64,000 bases of DNA from Blepharisma japonicum. Lineage: Eukaryota > Ciliophora > Heterotrichea > Heterotrichida > Blepharismidae. The stretch is from assembly GCA_949751835.1 (NCBI GenBank), contig CATKHK010000010.1, forward strand, positions 310,001 to 374,000, read 5' to 3'. The notes under the pieces were generated by a model. It searched no databases and had not been told where the DNA came from. It was given only the letters and a program-made list of their open reading frames with translations. Made by a program: the position numbers and the translations under genes. Shown here piece after piece: positions 1-10,627 of this stretch (positions are counted from its first letter, which is position 1; every line of letters starts with the position of its first letter).

Positions 1-553
1 CTATACTTGAAGGAGGGAGTGGCTCTTTAGACTCATAATCTATATTAAAATTATTTGGAAAATCTTCATCAATATTCGTAAGCTCATTGAATTTATCATT
101 TATTTCATTAGGTGTATACTCCAAGGTCTCTTTATTTGCTAAGGTTCATTTCAAATATTTATTTTTGAATTCGGGCACTCTCCGAGTCAAAAATGAAAAA
201 TATGGCTGTATATCATCAACGAGCTCTGACTTAGCTTTGAATGCTGAAAATATAATTAATTTTTCGTTAGCTTTTTTAAGTTTTTTAAATGGGAATTTTG
301 CTAAATAAAGTGCCCAAAGGGATAGCTCAAGCTCATTTAGCATTAAATCGTTTACTATTCTGTTCAAATTATTTCGGATAGAATAGCTTTCGGATCTTGA
401 AGAAGTAATCATTTTTAATGATATCTGATTTATCATTCGATCTAAAACCTGGGTCCTCCCATTAATTTTGTACTCAGAATTCAACTTTTCATAAGTAATG
501 TCTTCTTTTGGTTTGCAAATCTCTTGAATTTTGTCTTCGCTTTGGTCAGCCAT
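1..553 (-). CDS. Tandem family protein A, partial (C-terminus off window)
   Basis: Unknown function. About 184 codons are visible from the ATG at 553 down to the window edge, reading through a TGA (Trp) at 146-148; no stop is reached, so the C-terminus lies outside. It is a paralogue of the next two genes. Shared features are a basic central stretch, the block MLNELELSLW near residue 70, the block around FSAFKAKSELVDDIQP, and the KYLKWT block. The conserved Trp of KYLKWT is encoded by TGA here, as in the second copy. No known domain, signal peptide or membrane segment is evident. Three adjacent same-strand copies imply local tandem duplication. Confidence 0.7.
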
Positions 554-1035
554 TTTAATTTGACAAATTATAATAAGAGTTTTCTGATATAATTACCTTA
601 AATGAACTGTCAAGCTTTCGAAGAATCAATTAAGAATTAAATTGGCTTTAAAATTTTATATATTTTTATTTAGCAATTAAAGGTACCATAATGTAAATAT
701 AAATTAAAAAATGATTAATGCAGCATAAATCATGATTATCTCTTGTGAAATATGAAACCTTATTAATTTTTTCCGCCAATAATCATAATTTAATATTTAG
801 ATTTTCTATGTAATGCATGTAGCTAAAATGAAATTTCATAATTTCTAATGTAGAATATGTAAAATTTATATCATGTATAGCTAACTTACATTTATGAAGA
901 TTATAGTTGATTGCCTCATAAAACATAATTTTAGTACATTCTGAGAAATTTAGGATTATTAAATTAAAATTTCTTTATTTAAATTTTATTTTCTTATTAA
1001 ATATTGATTTTTTGCAAACATATTTGGATTGAAAA
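554..1035. other. Intergenic, AT-rich, nothing recognised
   Basis: Very AT-rich spacer between the first and second members of the tandem family. No coding-like frame, RNA gene or clear repeat was seen. It holds the promoter region of copy A and the 3' flank of copy B. Confidence 0.6.
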
Positions 1036-1815
1036 TTACGAAAAAAAATGCGATTTTCATCCATGTTTTAGAGTAATACGAGGCCTAAGAGTCATTTTTG
1101 TTCTATCATTTGATTGAAATACGTGACACCCAGTTATATCTATTCCCTCTTCAATTTCATTATTGATTTTTATGTATTTTTTGCCTAAGCTTGCTCTATT
1201 TTCTTCATTCTTATTTGATTTAGCTTCATTCTTGTAAGTAAATTTAGAAGATTTCATAATGTACTCTGAGAAAAATGCAAAATTTATAGCACTCAGCTCG
1301 TTGTCTAGATTAGCTATATTTGTAAGCTCTTTGAATTTATTATTAACATCTGCTATACTAGCATCAAAGATACTTTTATTCTTTTGAGTTCATTTCTGGT
1401 ATTTTAACTTAAAAATTGGGTATTTTTGAGATAAATAAATGAAAAAAGGTTGCGCATCATCCAGCTCTGATTTTACTCTAAACGCTGCAAAATTTAATAT
1501 ATCATTATTGCAACCTTTTTCCCTCTTTCATGATATCCTTTCTAAGTAAATGGTTCATAAGGCAAACTCGAGTTCATTAAACATGAATTCGTCCACTATT
1601 TCGCTTATAATCAAATGAAGAGGCTTATTAATTCCTGCAGGAACAATTTTCTTTATTAATAATCTTAGTATCATTGTATTGAGAAGCTCATTTCTTTTAT
1701 TTTTCTTGAACTTTGTATATAATTCTTTATATTGCTCTAATAATGCCTCTTTAGCTTTTTGAGTGTTTATTGAATGAAATGATGTAGTTTTTAAACTTGG
1801 TTCTTCGATTTTCAT
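1036..1815 (-). CDS. Tandem family protein B (unknown function)
   Basis: A 259-residue protein of unknown function. It starts at the ATG at 1815 and ends with TAA at 1036-1038. Four in-frame TGA codons are read as Trp: after FAL, in the IS-W-K block, in KYQKWT and near the C-terminus. Blocks shared with the flanking paralogues are MFNELEFALW, AFRVKSELDD, KYQKWT and FKELTNI. The N-terminal 45 residues are Lys/Glu-rich and divergent. The C-terminal tail is basic and specific to this copy. It is probably soluble, since no membrane segment or signal peptide is visible. Start choice rests on the only ATG upstream of the conserved core. Same strand as copies A and C. Confidence 0.7.
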
Positions 1816-2154
1816 ATATTAAAATTATTGCAGAATTTATGGCTGAGCAAAATGACTAAAAAATAAGAGTCAACTCAAAAAGGCTATTGTATTTTATCGA
1901 CGTCACCCGAAATTTTAGCTCATTATAATTAATGATTATATTGTTTTGCATGATAGAATATTGAATTCATCAAAAGTAATTTTTTGGACGATATTTTTCT
2001 TACCTGAATATTTATGTATTTTCTATTAATATACACGGCAAAGAAGCTGAATATAAAGATAAAAAAATACTCATAAAATATTAAATCAAATCAATAAGCC
2101 ACAAAATTTAAGAGAAGATTGTATCTTAATGTATTTAAAATTACTTCAATCCAT
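1816..2154. other. Intergenic, AT-rich, nothing recognised
   Basis: Spacer between the second and third tandem copies. AT-rich, no supported gene or RNA. It should hold the promoter of copy B and the 3' end of copy C. Confidence 0.55.
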
Positions 2155-3169
2155 CTAGAATGCTAAAAAGCTATCAGTATTGATATCATCATATCCTATT
2201 CATCTTGAGCAGCATTTTTCAAGTTTCTCTTTCTTTATTCGCGTACTTTTTCTTTTTAATCTTGCTTTTCCTTCTAGATATTTAATCTCTAAGTCTTCAG
2301 GTGAAAATCGTGAATTCATTTCAGGATCATTTTCTTCACTTGAGTAAGTGCTTCCTTCATGGATTGATGAATAAGTCAGAGATTCGTTTATCTGCTTCAT
2401 AGTATCAGCATTCCTGGTTTTCCGTTTTTTGGGAAATTGCTCAGAAGTATCAGAAAGTATTTTTTCTATGAGCTTTGAGGAAGAAATGCCTGAACTTGAG
2501 TGCACTTTGCCAACTTTAGAGTATGGAAGAGAATCTCGAAGTATGTTATCTACATAAAAATTGTAGCTTAGGACTTCAAAGTCCTTTATAGCATTAACAA
2601 TCTTTGTCAGCTCACGATATTTTTTATTAATCAGACTCGGAGCTATGTCTAAACCATTTTCAATTTTTAGGTTCCATTTCTGATATATACTTTTAGAAAT
2701 CCCCTCTTTTTTGAATTAAATGTACAAAAATTAGTTTTAAATCATCATTTAGTATTGATTTTGCCTTTATAGCTGTGAAAATTAAAATGTCCTCAAATTT
2801 TTCTTTAGGCTCTTTCCAATTCGTCTTTTCCAAAAGGATTGCTCATGCTGCAAGCTCAAACTCATTGATCATAAGCTCGTCAATTATTTCATCCATAATT
2901 CAATGGAGGGGTCTTTTGGTAATATTTAAGTTTAGCATTTCTTTTTTCAGTATTCGTTTCAGCATTCTCTCAATAACTTGAGATTTTCCACCAAGCTTAT
3001 ACCGTGCGTATTGGGCATTATATAATTTAAGCTCTTCAGATGAAGCAAGACTACTTGCGTCATTATTTTCGCTTAGCTTTGAGTCATTAATCTTTGAGGA
3101 GCTTAAGGTTTTTGAATCATTTTCTCTTTGATCACATGCATTATTAAGCAGGTTCATATTATATTGCAT
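2155..3169 (-). CDS. Tandem family protein C, one frame break
   Basis: Third paralogue, about 337 residues if the frame is continuous. The N-terminal part runs from the ATG at 3169 through MINEFELAAW and AIKAKSILNDD, then meets TAA at about 2694. The next frame continues directly with a match to the KYQKWT block and runs to TAG at 2155-2157. Aligned to copy B, the two halves join without a gap if one base of a GGGG run near 2700 is ignored. A 15/16-nt intron does not explain the shift. It may be a recent one-base insertion (pseudogene), an assembly error in a homopolymer, or a frameshift site. The extra C-terminal region is rich in Ser, Lys and Glu, with KKRK-like basic clusters. Confidence 0.6.
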
Positions 3170-4692
3170 TTTACAGAATTTTTGCTTTATAATATATATA
3201 TGGCAATAATTTCTAAACTTTTAATCAATAATGCATTGTCAATTCTTTATGAAACCTAAATTTAAGCACTAATAATTTCTTTTAACCTGTATTTAAGCTG
3301 AAAAATGCCAATCAGGAGTAATGTCTTATTAAATCTTTAATAAGTAATAAAAATTTTGTATTTTATTAAGGAAAGTTAATGCTATCAGGTTTTAACTAAG
3401 TATTATTGTGGTCTTCCACATAGAAATATGCAATGAACTGGCCAGTGATAATTATTTAAAAAATTTTAATTCGTTAAAGCAAAAGAAAAGAGTGATAGAA
3501 ATGCAATGTGAGCTAAAAATCGCTTGATTTATTTAATCTTTCAAATAATTGTATCTAATAGAGCTATTATTATATGAAGCCATAATTACCCCTAGCTTGA
3601 TAATATGGAAAAATATGGATTCAAAATAGAAGTATCAGGATAACTTTTTATATACCACTTTTTTAACTTTCATAAAAAATAATAAATATATAATTTTAAG
3701 TTGTGTAATAAAAATTAGTTTTACTGCATTACTTGACTTTCTAATAGATTTGTTTAATCCATTTATTTACTTAAATAAATCTGCTCTTAACCATAGCTTC
3801 ACATTTTTTGGATAATATTTCATAATTGACAAGACTCAGACCTTATATAAATTAAAAGTTCATAAAAATAGCAATATGATGAATTATATAGTAATGGCAA
3901 GATTAATATAAAAATTAATTAATTAAAGATTATATATTTAAGAATTCAAAAAGAATATAAAATGCAGAATTCGATTTAAAACATTTATTTATATCGATTT
4001 AAATTATTTATTTAAGCTTTTGATTTAATGCTTATCTAAATAGTAATTATTAAGATCAGATCAGCTATTAAAAATTTATGTTAATCCAATAAAATAACCA
4101 TGGTCGTTTTTATTGATTAATTTAATAATAAAGTGAAGTTTGAAATGGTTATGCTTTTTTTAATCATTTTATCGAAAAATCAATATTAAAACACAAATTG
4201 CTCTTAATCCTAACTAATAATAATTTTTTGCTCACTAATTATTTTGAAGATATAAAACGCTGAGTCTTAGATTGCTTAGAAAATTTAAGTAGCTTTAAAG
4301 TGCAACATAAGAAGATTGCCCTATAATTGAGGATAATATTTTCTCCACAGAAAAATATATGATGTGGCTATGCACTTCATGTTCGATACTTATATCGAAT
4401 ATTGGAGAATGGGGAAGAGGGGCTGCATTATTTTATAAAACATTTGTTAAGCAGAACTACCTTTGAGATTCCAACTTAATAATAAATTTTGAGATGAATA
4501 ATAGACAAGCTCTTTATATATTGCATATTATATATGAAGCAAGAAGAAAGCCTTAGAACTGGAGAATAAAATAGTCAAACTATTAATTTAATTATTTTAG
4601 ACTCAAATCTGATATTGACAAATATTTCAAAATAATAGTCTATAAATCATATTTAGTTATGCTCAATTAATTATAAAGAATGGTGACTATAA
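3170..4692. other. Long AT-rich intergenic region
   Basis: About 1.5 kb with no supported gene, lying between the divergent tandem-family and VPS9 genes. The only local structure noticed is a 7-bp hairpin near 4383-4400 (TTCGATA with TATCGAA) in a slightly more GC-rich stretch around 4330-4440. No tRNA or snRNA could be assigned. Confidence 0.5.
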
Positions 4693-6132
4693 ATGCAGAA
4701 ATCTTTAATGAAAAGCAAAGATATTCTTTCACTATTCAAATTAAAAGCTAATTTTTATGCAATAAACATGGAACCTCAGCCAAGGGTAGAAAGTGAGCAA
4801 AGTGATTATCAAAACTCTGAAGAGACTAAAGAAATCAAAGCAGCTCGCTCACTCGAACTTGAACAGTCATTGAGAAATTTTTCTGGGTCAACTCGATTCG
4901 GACAAACAGAAATCGGAAAACCAAAAGCTGGTTTTCCCTCATACAAAGTAGTAGTTCCGCTTTCCCTCTCTACAAGTTTGGTATTTGATTTATTCAAAAA
5001 TGCCTGCAATAAGCATAAATTCCAAATTTCAGAGCAAACTCAGTCATCAATTACAGCTGAGCAGCAACCAACATCATCAATAAGAAATTTATTTTCTTGT
5101 ATAGTTCCTATAAGTGAAGAAAGAAAATCTCGAAACACCTCAGAAGTGAAATTGCTAATAGCAGTCAATGAAAGAGCTTGCACTAGAGTTGTTATAGCTA
5201 AAGGAAGCTCTGGTGTCCCTAGCAAAATTCTCCCAATAATTCAAACATTTAGAGATAATTTAGAAAAAGCAATAATGAAAGAGCAGCCTTCACCACTAGA
5301 AAGGAGCAGCAGAATGCCGAGTGAATGAGAAGAAATTGAACCAGTTATGACGAGTAAACTAGAAAGTAGCTCTTATTACCAATTTTCAAAGGTTTTGAGC
5401 AGCCAGCAATATGGAGTCGGAAAATTAGTCGCAGAATTTATTGAGAAATTCAACGATGACTATGAAGACTTAGTAGAAGGCGCTGCCTTAGTTCCAAAAC
5501 CTTTAGAAGATGTTAAAAAAATTATCGAGGAAACCGTTGAAGCCTTATTTACACATTTCAATTTGAGCAATACTTCAAGCCAAAAAGTTATGCAATTCTG
5601 CCGGCCTGCAGTTGAGCGATACATATATTCCAAGCTTATAAAGCAATTATTATCAATGTACGGGCTCAAATATCAGCCCATAAACCAGCGCTTCCAAGAT
5701 CGCCGAAGTTATTTCCATACAAAGACCTCGCAAGAGCTAATGCAAAGTTTAGAAGTACATTTTATTTAGCTTAAACAAAAATACCGATTAAATTCGACAG
5801 AGCCTCCTTATATACAAGCTATCGAAACTTTAAATTCTATAGGGATTCAGCATACCCCATTAGGGAAAATTAATTGTTTATTACAAGCAGCAACGCTTAT
5901 GAAAACAGCAGTTGTCGACTACTGAAAGGGAAAAGAGGAGTTGGAAACTATGGATGATCAATTGCCTGTGATTATTTATATCGTTTCACAGACGACTGTT
6001 CAAGATTTACCATCAGATTTAAATTTCTTACAAGATTATATACATTTAGGGTTTGGGTTTGACAATGAGCAGCGACTATTAATTAATTTTGATGGCGCTG
6101 TAAAATATATTGCCGATGAATGGAATTTCTAG
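4693..6132 (+). CDS. VPS9-domain protein (putative Rab5 GEF)
   Basis: CDS join(4693..5754,5770..6132), 474 residues. The C-terminal region (about 350-470) resembles a VPS9 domain, which catalyses GDP/GTP exchange on Rab5-family GTPases at early endosomes. Visible hallmarks are the PLGKINCLL...A block, then DDQLPVIIYIV, and a terminal block with FDGAVKYI before the stop. The VPS9 family keeps a DDLLPVLIYVV-like helix at this place. A 15-nt intron (GTACATTTTATTTAG, 5755-5769) restores the frame inside the domain. Trp codons at 5329 and 5922 are TGA. The N-terminal half is Ser/Glu-rich with no recognised domain. An internal ATG at 4768 is an alternative start. The gene converges with the next at a 25-nt gap. 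Confidence 0.8.
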
Positions 6133-6157
6133 ATATGTGTAAGTAATAAAATCTTAA

Positions 6158-6526
6158 TTATTTTTCTTCCCAATAATCAATAATTTCAGTCTGCATCCAT
6201 TTTGGCTTTGTCCTTCAGTAACACTTAATAAAATTATCCCTTTCTATTTCGCATTTACTCCCATCTTCTAAGCAGTTTTCAAAAATATTGATTTCCTCTT
6301 CACAAAACCTGTTGAGCTCATCCATTCACTCATCAGTAGCATTTATGCATTTTTCCATATCATTTGTGATCTCTTTGCATTCATTTTCATAATCTCCTTC
6401 ACATTTATTAGTCTTTTGAAGCTTAGAGCAGAATTTCTGTTCATCTATTGTATATCCAAATCCTAAGCTGCCTTCTCTAGCTTCTTTGGGAAGATGAAAA
6501 TTCATCCCAGCTAAGAAAAACAGCAT
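6158..6526 (-). CDS. Small Cys-rich CX9C protein
   Basis: A 122-residue protein from the ATG at 6526 to TAA at 6158-6160, with TGA=Trp twice. It has nine cysteines. Three C-x9-C pairs are visible: CKEITNDMEKC, CEEEINIFENC and CEIERDNFIKC, plus a C-x8-C and a C-x7-C. Repeated CX9C pairs are typical of small mitochondrial intermembrane-space proteins oxidised by Mia40/CHCHD4. That is family knowledge; assignment here is inference from spacing alone. The N-terminus (MLFFLAGMNF) is hydrophobic and short, so a secreted Cys-rich protein is an alternative. It ends 25 nt from the convergent VPS9 gene. Confidence 0.6.
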
Positions 6527-6551
6527 TTAATTTATGAGAAATATTAAAATT

Positions 6552-9188
6552 TTACATTATTAGGCAAGATTCATGTCTCCTGGATCTTCTAAATGAACTA
6601 TTAAAGGATGGAAAACTTATAGGAAGCTGCGAGCTCAAATCACGAAGGATTGAATAGATATTATCTTTGTTTGCGCTAATTCTGGGGTATGGGACAAGCA
6701 TATACACATAGTAATTTATTCAATTTTCAATATCTTGGATAATAGAGGCAATTTTATTTGGAGAAATAACAGGATACGACCGCGAATCGATCAAAAAATT
6801 TGAAAATTTTACTTGGATAGAAATATTTTCCCCTTTTAGTTTAATGAGTGGCCGAATTTCTCTCACAGGATCACATGGAAAATATATATGCAAATTGTAC
6901 CCATTATAAGTGAAATATACGATATAGCTAGAAGTTATCCCAATCCCTACTGTATCTTTTGTGCCAAATCTTGGCCCACAGGCAATATTTTTGTCATTAT
7001 GAAGTATATTTCCTGTATTTCCATGATATTCTACTCCAGTCCCATCAATCCCTATTTTTATATCTTCACTCCAACCTGCTGATTTTATTTCAATTTCATA
7101 ATAAAAAATTGTTATTGGATTAATATCATCATTATAGATAATAATTTCTGTAGTGCTTGTTATGTTAATTTCCTCTGACACGTCATCACTTGAAAAATTG
7201 TATTTATTTTGTGTCCCATGTGAAGCAAAAAGCATTAAATTTGTGTATTCTTTAAGCTCACATAATACCGAAGGGTAGATGATATGGTCATGACTATTAG
7301 AACAACTGCACATTGATTTAGATGGCTGAGGGTATAATATATATTTCATTATGTGGTTTTTATTTGTAGAGGCATGAAACCTAGAACAGGTTAAGCAAAA
7401 TTGTTTTTGACACTCTGCACAAGTAATTATTAAAGGAAAAGTGTTGTATTGATAGCCAGTGGCTAAAAGTTTGCAACACTCACCGTCATTTTCTTGGTAC
7501 TGGATATTGAAAAGCTTGCAGCATTCTCCACTTCGGTTGATTTCTTGGTCTTGCTTGCTTTTGAATAGTATTTCATAGATAATTTCTAATGAAGACTGAA
7601 GGCAGGTGTGAAAATCCAAATGTAGAGTTGGGACCTCTACCATCGGATTCATAATGCTTTGTATTAAGTCCAATAAAAACTCTGGCCGCTGCCTTTTAAA
7701 ATGGATAGGGATATTGGCTAGAGCTTGTATTTTGTTGTTTTCTCCTTCAATTACTTTGAAATCAAAATGCAATTTAATTTTTTTTACTTCACAGAGTGAA
7801 AGCAAAGGGATTAGCAAATTCGACTCTTTTAAGTATTGAGGATATAATAATTCTCTTATGACCCCTTTCTTTTTAGCTAAAATTAATCCAGTTAATGTAT
7901 TTTCTTTGCAGATCAGTATTAAAAAATTAATGATTTCTTTTCTTATTTTCCCATTAGATATTCCTACTTTGTCCTTGAGCAACCTATAGATTTCTAATGA
8001 CCCAGCTTTTTGCTTTATTCAACTGTGAGTTATCATTAAGCCATTTAGGGTAGACAGCGCATTATTGTAAATATAATGGTTAGAGTCGTGATCTTCGTAG
8101 TTCGAAAAAATTTTGATTGCTTTACTTATTACTTCTACTCTGTGTGGTGATGCGTTAAACATCCTAACTGTCTCATTTTCTCTTGAGAAAAGTGCTTCAA
8201 AGCCTTTGTTTCTAGCGCTTTTATCCTCAAAATAAAAACTTGCAAATAAAGCTTTGACTTCAAATTGATCGGGAAGAGTTAAGCATGCGTCGCTTAGTAA
8301 GAAATCTCAAGTTTTTGTTAAATTATGAAATAGTTTTTCATATTGTGGATTATGGCGGTTTTTGCAGAGCATTTCAACTATCAATTCACTTATCCCGGGC
8401 TGATAATTAGATTCCATTACAACGTTGCTTCTATCACTCTGATCCATAATTCCAAAAAATGGGACTTCTTCAATTAGCAAGGAGTCTTTAGCACAATATA
8501 GGCATATCCCAGCTCCTCACAGATCTAAAATATCTTTATATTCATACGGGAAAACATTTGGGTGCTTCAAGTATTCTTGTGTTAAAAAACTTTTATTAAT
8601 CATATCAATTTTAACTTCTATACCTCTTTCTCCTAATATAGCTATCGGGTTTTGTGGATTCTTCACTAATTCGAGGCACAAAGTCTCTGGCGAAATATTC
8701 CCAATCCCTAGTCCAATTTTTTTAGCATAAAATAGGTTTTTCCCTAATTCACGTGTGATTTTTACTATTGTTTCCAATGCCAATTTAGCTTGATCTCTTA
8801 TTGCTTTTGGTATTTCTCGACAGGATTTAAAAAAATTGAATTCATTCAGAGAAATCCTAATATCTGCCTTTGTAGCCATAACAAAAGAGCTTTGGAAAAC
8901 TCCATAAGATTTAGTAACTCCAAATCTTTGAATTAGCCCTGTTAATTCAATAAATTTTCGCTCATATGATGAAATATCAGAAAGTGAAGCAGGGATACAT
9001 TCAATGAAATATTCTTCATCATGCTCATCTTTTGCTAGAAATAAAAGTTCATCAGTGTTGCTCTGCTTTTCTAATAAATAGCTGTGATTGTTGATATAAA
9101 TATTTTGTGGGAGCGAAATCTGTTTATAAGAATTTTTCTTAAGCTCTGATACAGCTTCTAAGTAATTAAGTATTGTTACTCTACTCAT
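6552..9188 (-). CDS. Kinase-like / zinc finger / SPRY protein
   Basis: An 878-residue protein, ATG at 9188, TAA at 6552-6554, with several TGA=Trp codons and no intron. Residues about 45-240 resemble a degenerate protein kinase: GLGIGNISPETL sits where HRDxKPEN is expected, and KDILDLWGAGICLYC matches the D-x-W-x-x-G kinase helix. Catalytic Asp residues are absent. Residues about 555-640 hold Cys/His pairs (CAECQKQFCLTC then spaced His), like a B-box or ZZ zinc finger. Residues about 690-805 form a SPRY domain (FYYEIEIKSAGW, VGIGI, FTYNGYNL). It is likely a pseudokinase-scaffold with a SPRY protein-binding module. It lies divergent to the aminotransferase gene with about 125 nt between starts. 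Confidence 0.75.
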
Positions 9189-9313
9189 ATATAAATGAAA
9201 TATAAAATTACAAAAATGAATCAAATATACAAAATCTATTTCTTATATCTAAATAGAATATCCCATGCATAGCAAATCTTAAATTTAATCATGGCTAATA
9301 ATAATTCCCCACA

Positions 9314-10534
9314 ATGTCAGGATCCAATAAGTTTGGCCATATCCAGCTTGCACCTCCAGACCCTATTCTTGGTACTGCAGTGGCTTACAACAAAGACCCT
9401 CACCCAGATAAAGTCAACCTTGGTGTTGGTGCTTACCGTACCAATGAAGGAAAACCTCTCATTTTCCAAGCTGTCCGAGATGCTGAACGAGCCCTCATTG
9501 AAGATCCTGCAGTCAACCACGAGTACTTAGGTATTGATGGTCATGAAGGATTTGTTAGGCTTGCCCGTCAACTCCTTTTGGGAGCAGATTCTCCAGCTAT
9601 TGCTGAGCACAGAGTTGCTTCATCTCAAGGAATTTCAGGAACTGGAAGCTTGCGCATTGGAGCTGAGTTTTTGTCAGTATATCTTCATCCTCCATGCGTT
9701 TTAATTTCCGAACCAACATGGGGAAACCATATTACAATCTTCGAAAAAGTTAATGTTCCGGTCAAAAAGTACCCATACTGGAAACTAGAAACTCGTGGGA
9801 TCGATCTTGATGGTATGCTTGCAGCACTTAATGAGGCTCCAGCAGGCTCTATTGTCCTTCTTCACTCATGTGCCCACAACCCAACAGGAGTTGATCCTAC
9901 CCACGAACAATGGGAAAGAATCTTCGAAGTCATCCTCCAAAAAGATTTATTGGCTTTCTTCGATTCAGCTTACCAAGGATTTGCCACAGGAGATTTAGAA
10001 GCTGATGCATGGGCAATCAGATCTTTTGTTAACAGAGGAGGCCAATGCTTAATCTCTCAGAGCTTTGCGAAGAATGCTGGGCTATATGGAGAAAGAATCG
10101 GAGCTTTACATATTGTATGCTCTGACAGTGATACTACAGAAAGGGCTTTAAGCCAATTAAAGATTGTTGTAAGAGCTATGTACTCTAACCCTCCACTTCA
10201 CGGAGCTTTGATTATGGCAAAAATCCTTGGAGATCCAGCCTTAAGAGAAAATTGGCAAAATGAATTGACAAGTGTTGCCCACAGAATCATTGACATGAGA
10301 AGAGCACTTTATGAAGGACTCGTTAAGCTAGGAACAGCAGGAGATTGGACTCACATTACATCACAAATTGGGATGTTCAGCTACACTGGATTAACGCCTG
10401 CACAGTGTGAGGTTATGATTAATAAATGGCACTGCTATATGCTAAAGAATGGAAGAATTTCAATGACAGGAATCAACACTCATAACGTGGAATACGTAGC
10501 AGCTGCTATCAAGGATTCTTTGGAAAGCGCTTAA
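9314..10534 (+). CDS. Aspartate aminotransferase
   Basis: A 406-residue PLP enzyme of fold type I. It interconverts aspartate + 2-oxoglutarate and oxaloacetate + glutamate. Visible hallmarks are VNLGVGAYR (residues 35-42), W136 in EPTWGNH, HNPTG (188-192) with the PLP-contacting Asn, D217 and Y220 in FFDSAYQG, the Schiff-base lysine K253 in SQSFAKNAGLYGERIG, and a C-terminal NGRISMTGIN with the substrate-carboxylate Arg. The N-terminus (APPDPILG) is closer to the mitochondrial-type enzyme, yet only about 10 residues precede it, so a cleaved transit peptide is not evident. It has no intron and no in-frame TGA, and is richer in C/G than its neighbours, suggesting high expression. Confidence 0.97.
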   Translation: MSGSNKFGHIQLAPPDPILGTAVAYNKDPHPDKVNLGVGAYRTNEGKPLIFQAVRDAERALIEDPAVNHEYLGIDGHEGFVRLARQLLLGADSPAIAEHRVASSQGISGTGSLRIGAEFLSVYLHPPCVLISEPTWGNHITIFEKVNVPVKKYPYWKLETRGIDLDGMLAALNEAPAGSIVLLHSCAHNPTGVDPTHEQWERIFEVILQKDLLAFFDSAYQGFATGDLEADAWAIRSFVNRGGQCLISQSFAKNAGLYGERIGALHIVCSDSDTTERALSQLKIVVRAMYSNPPLHGALIMAKILGDPALRENWQNELTSVAHRIIDMRRALYEGLVKLGTAGDWTHITSQIGMFSYTGLTPAQCEVMINKWHCYMLKNGRISMTGINTHNVEYVAAAIKDSLESA

Positions 10535-10627
10535 TCTAATCATGAGCTTTAAATTTATATGGTCTAATGAATAATATTTATACAATTTTTAGAGCATTTG
10601 CAGGGTTAATTGAGCATTTATAATGAA

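Noticed and set aside
4320-4440. Possible tRNA or snRNA near a TTCGATA hairpin
   Set aside because: No cloverleaf, anticodon arm or conserved snRNA box could be built around it.
9291-9530. Open frame overlapping the aminotransferase start
   Set aside because: Shadow frame of a clearly conserved gene; its ATG precedes the real one but the translation has no family match.
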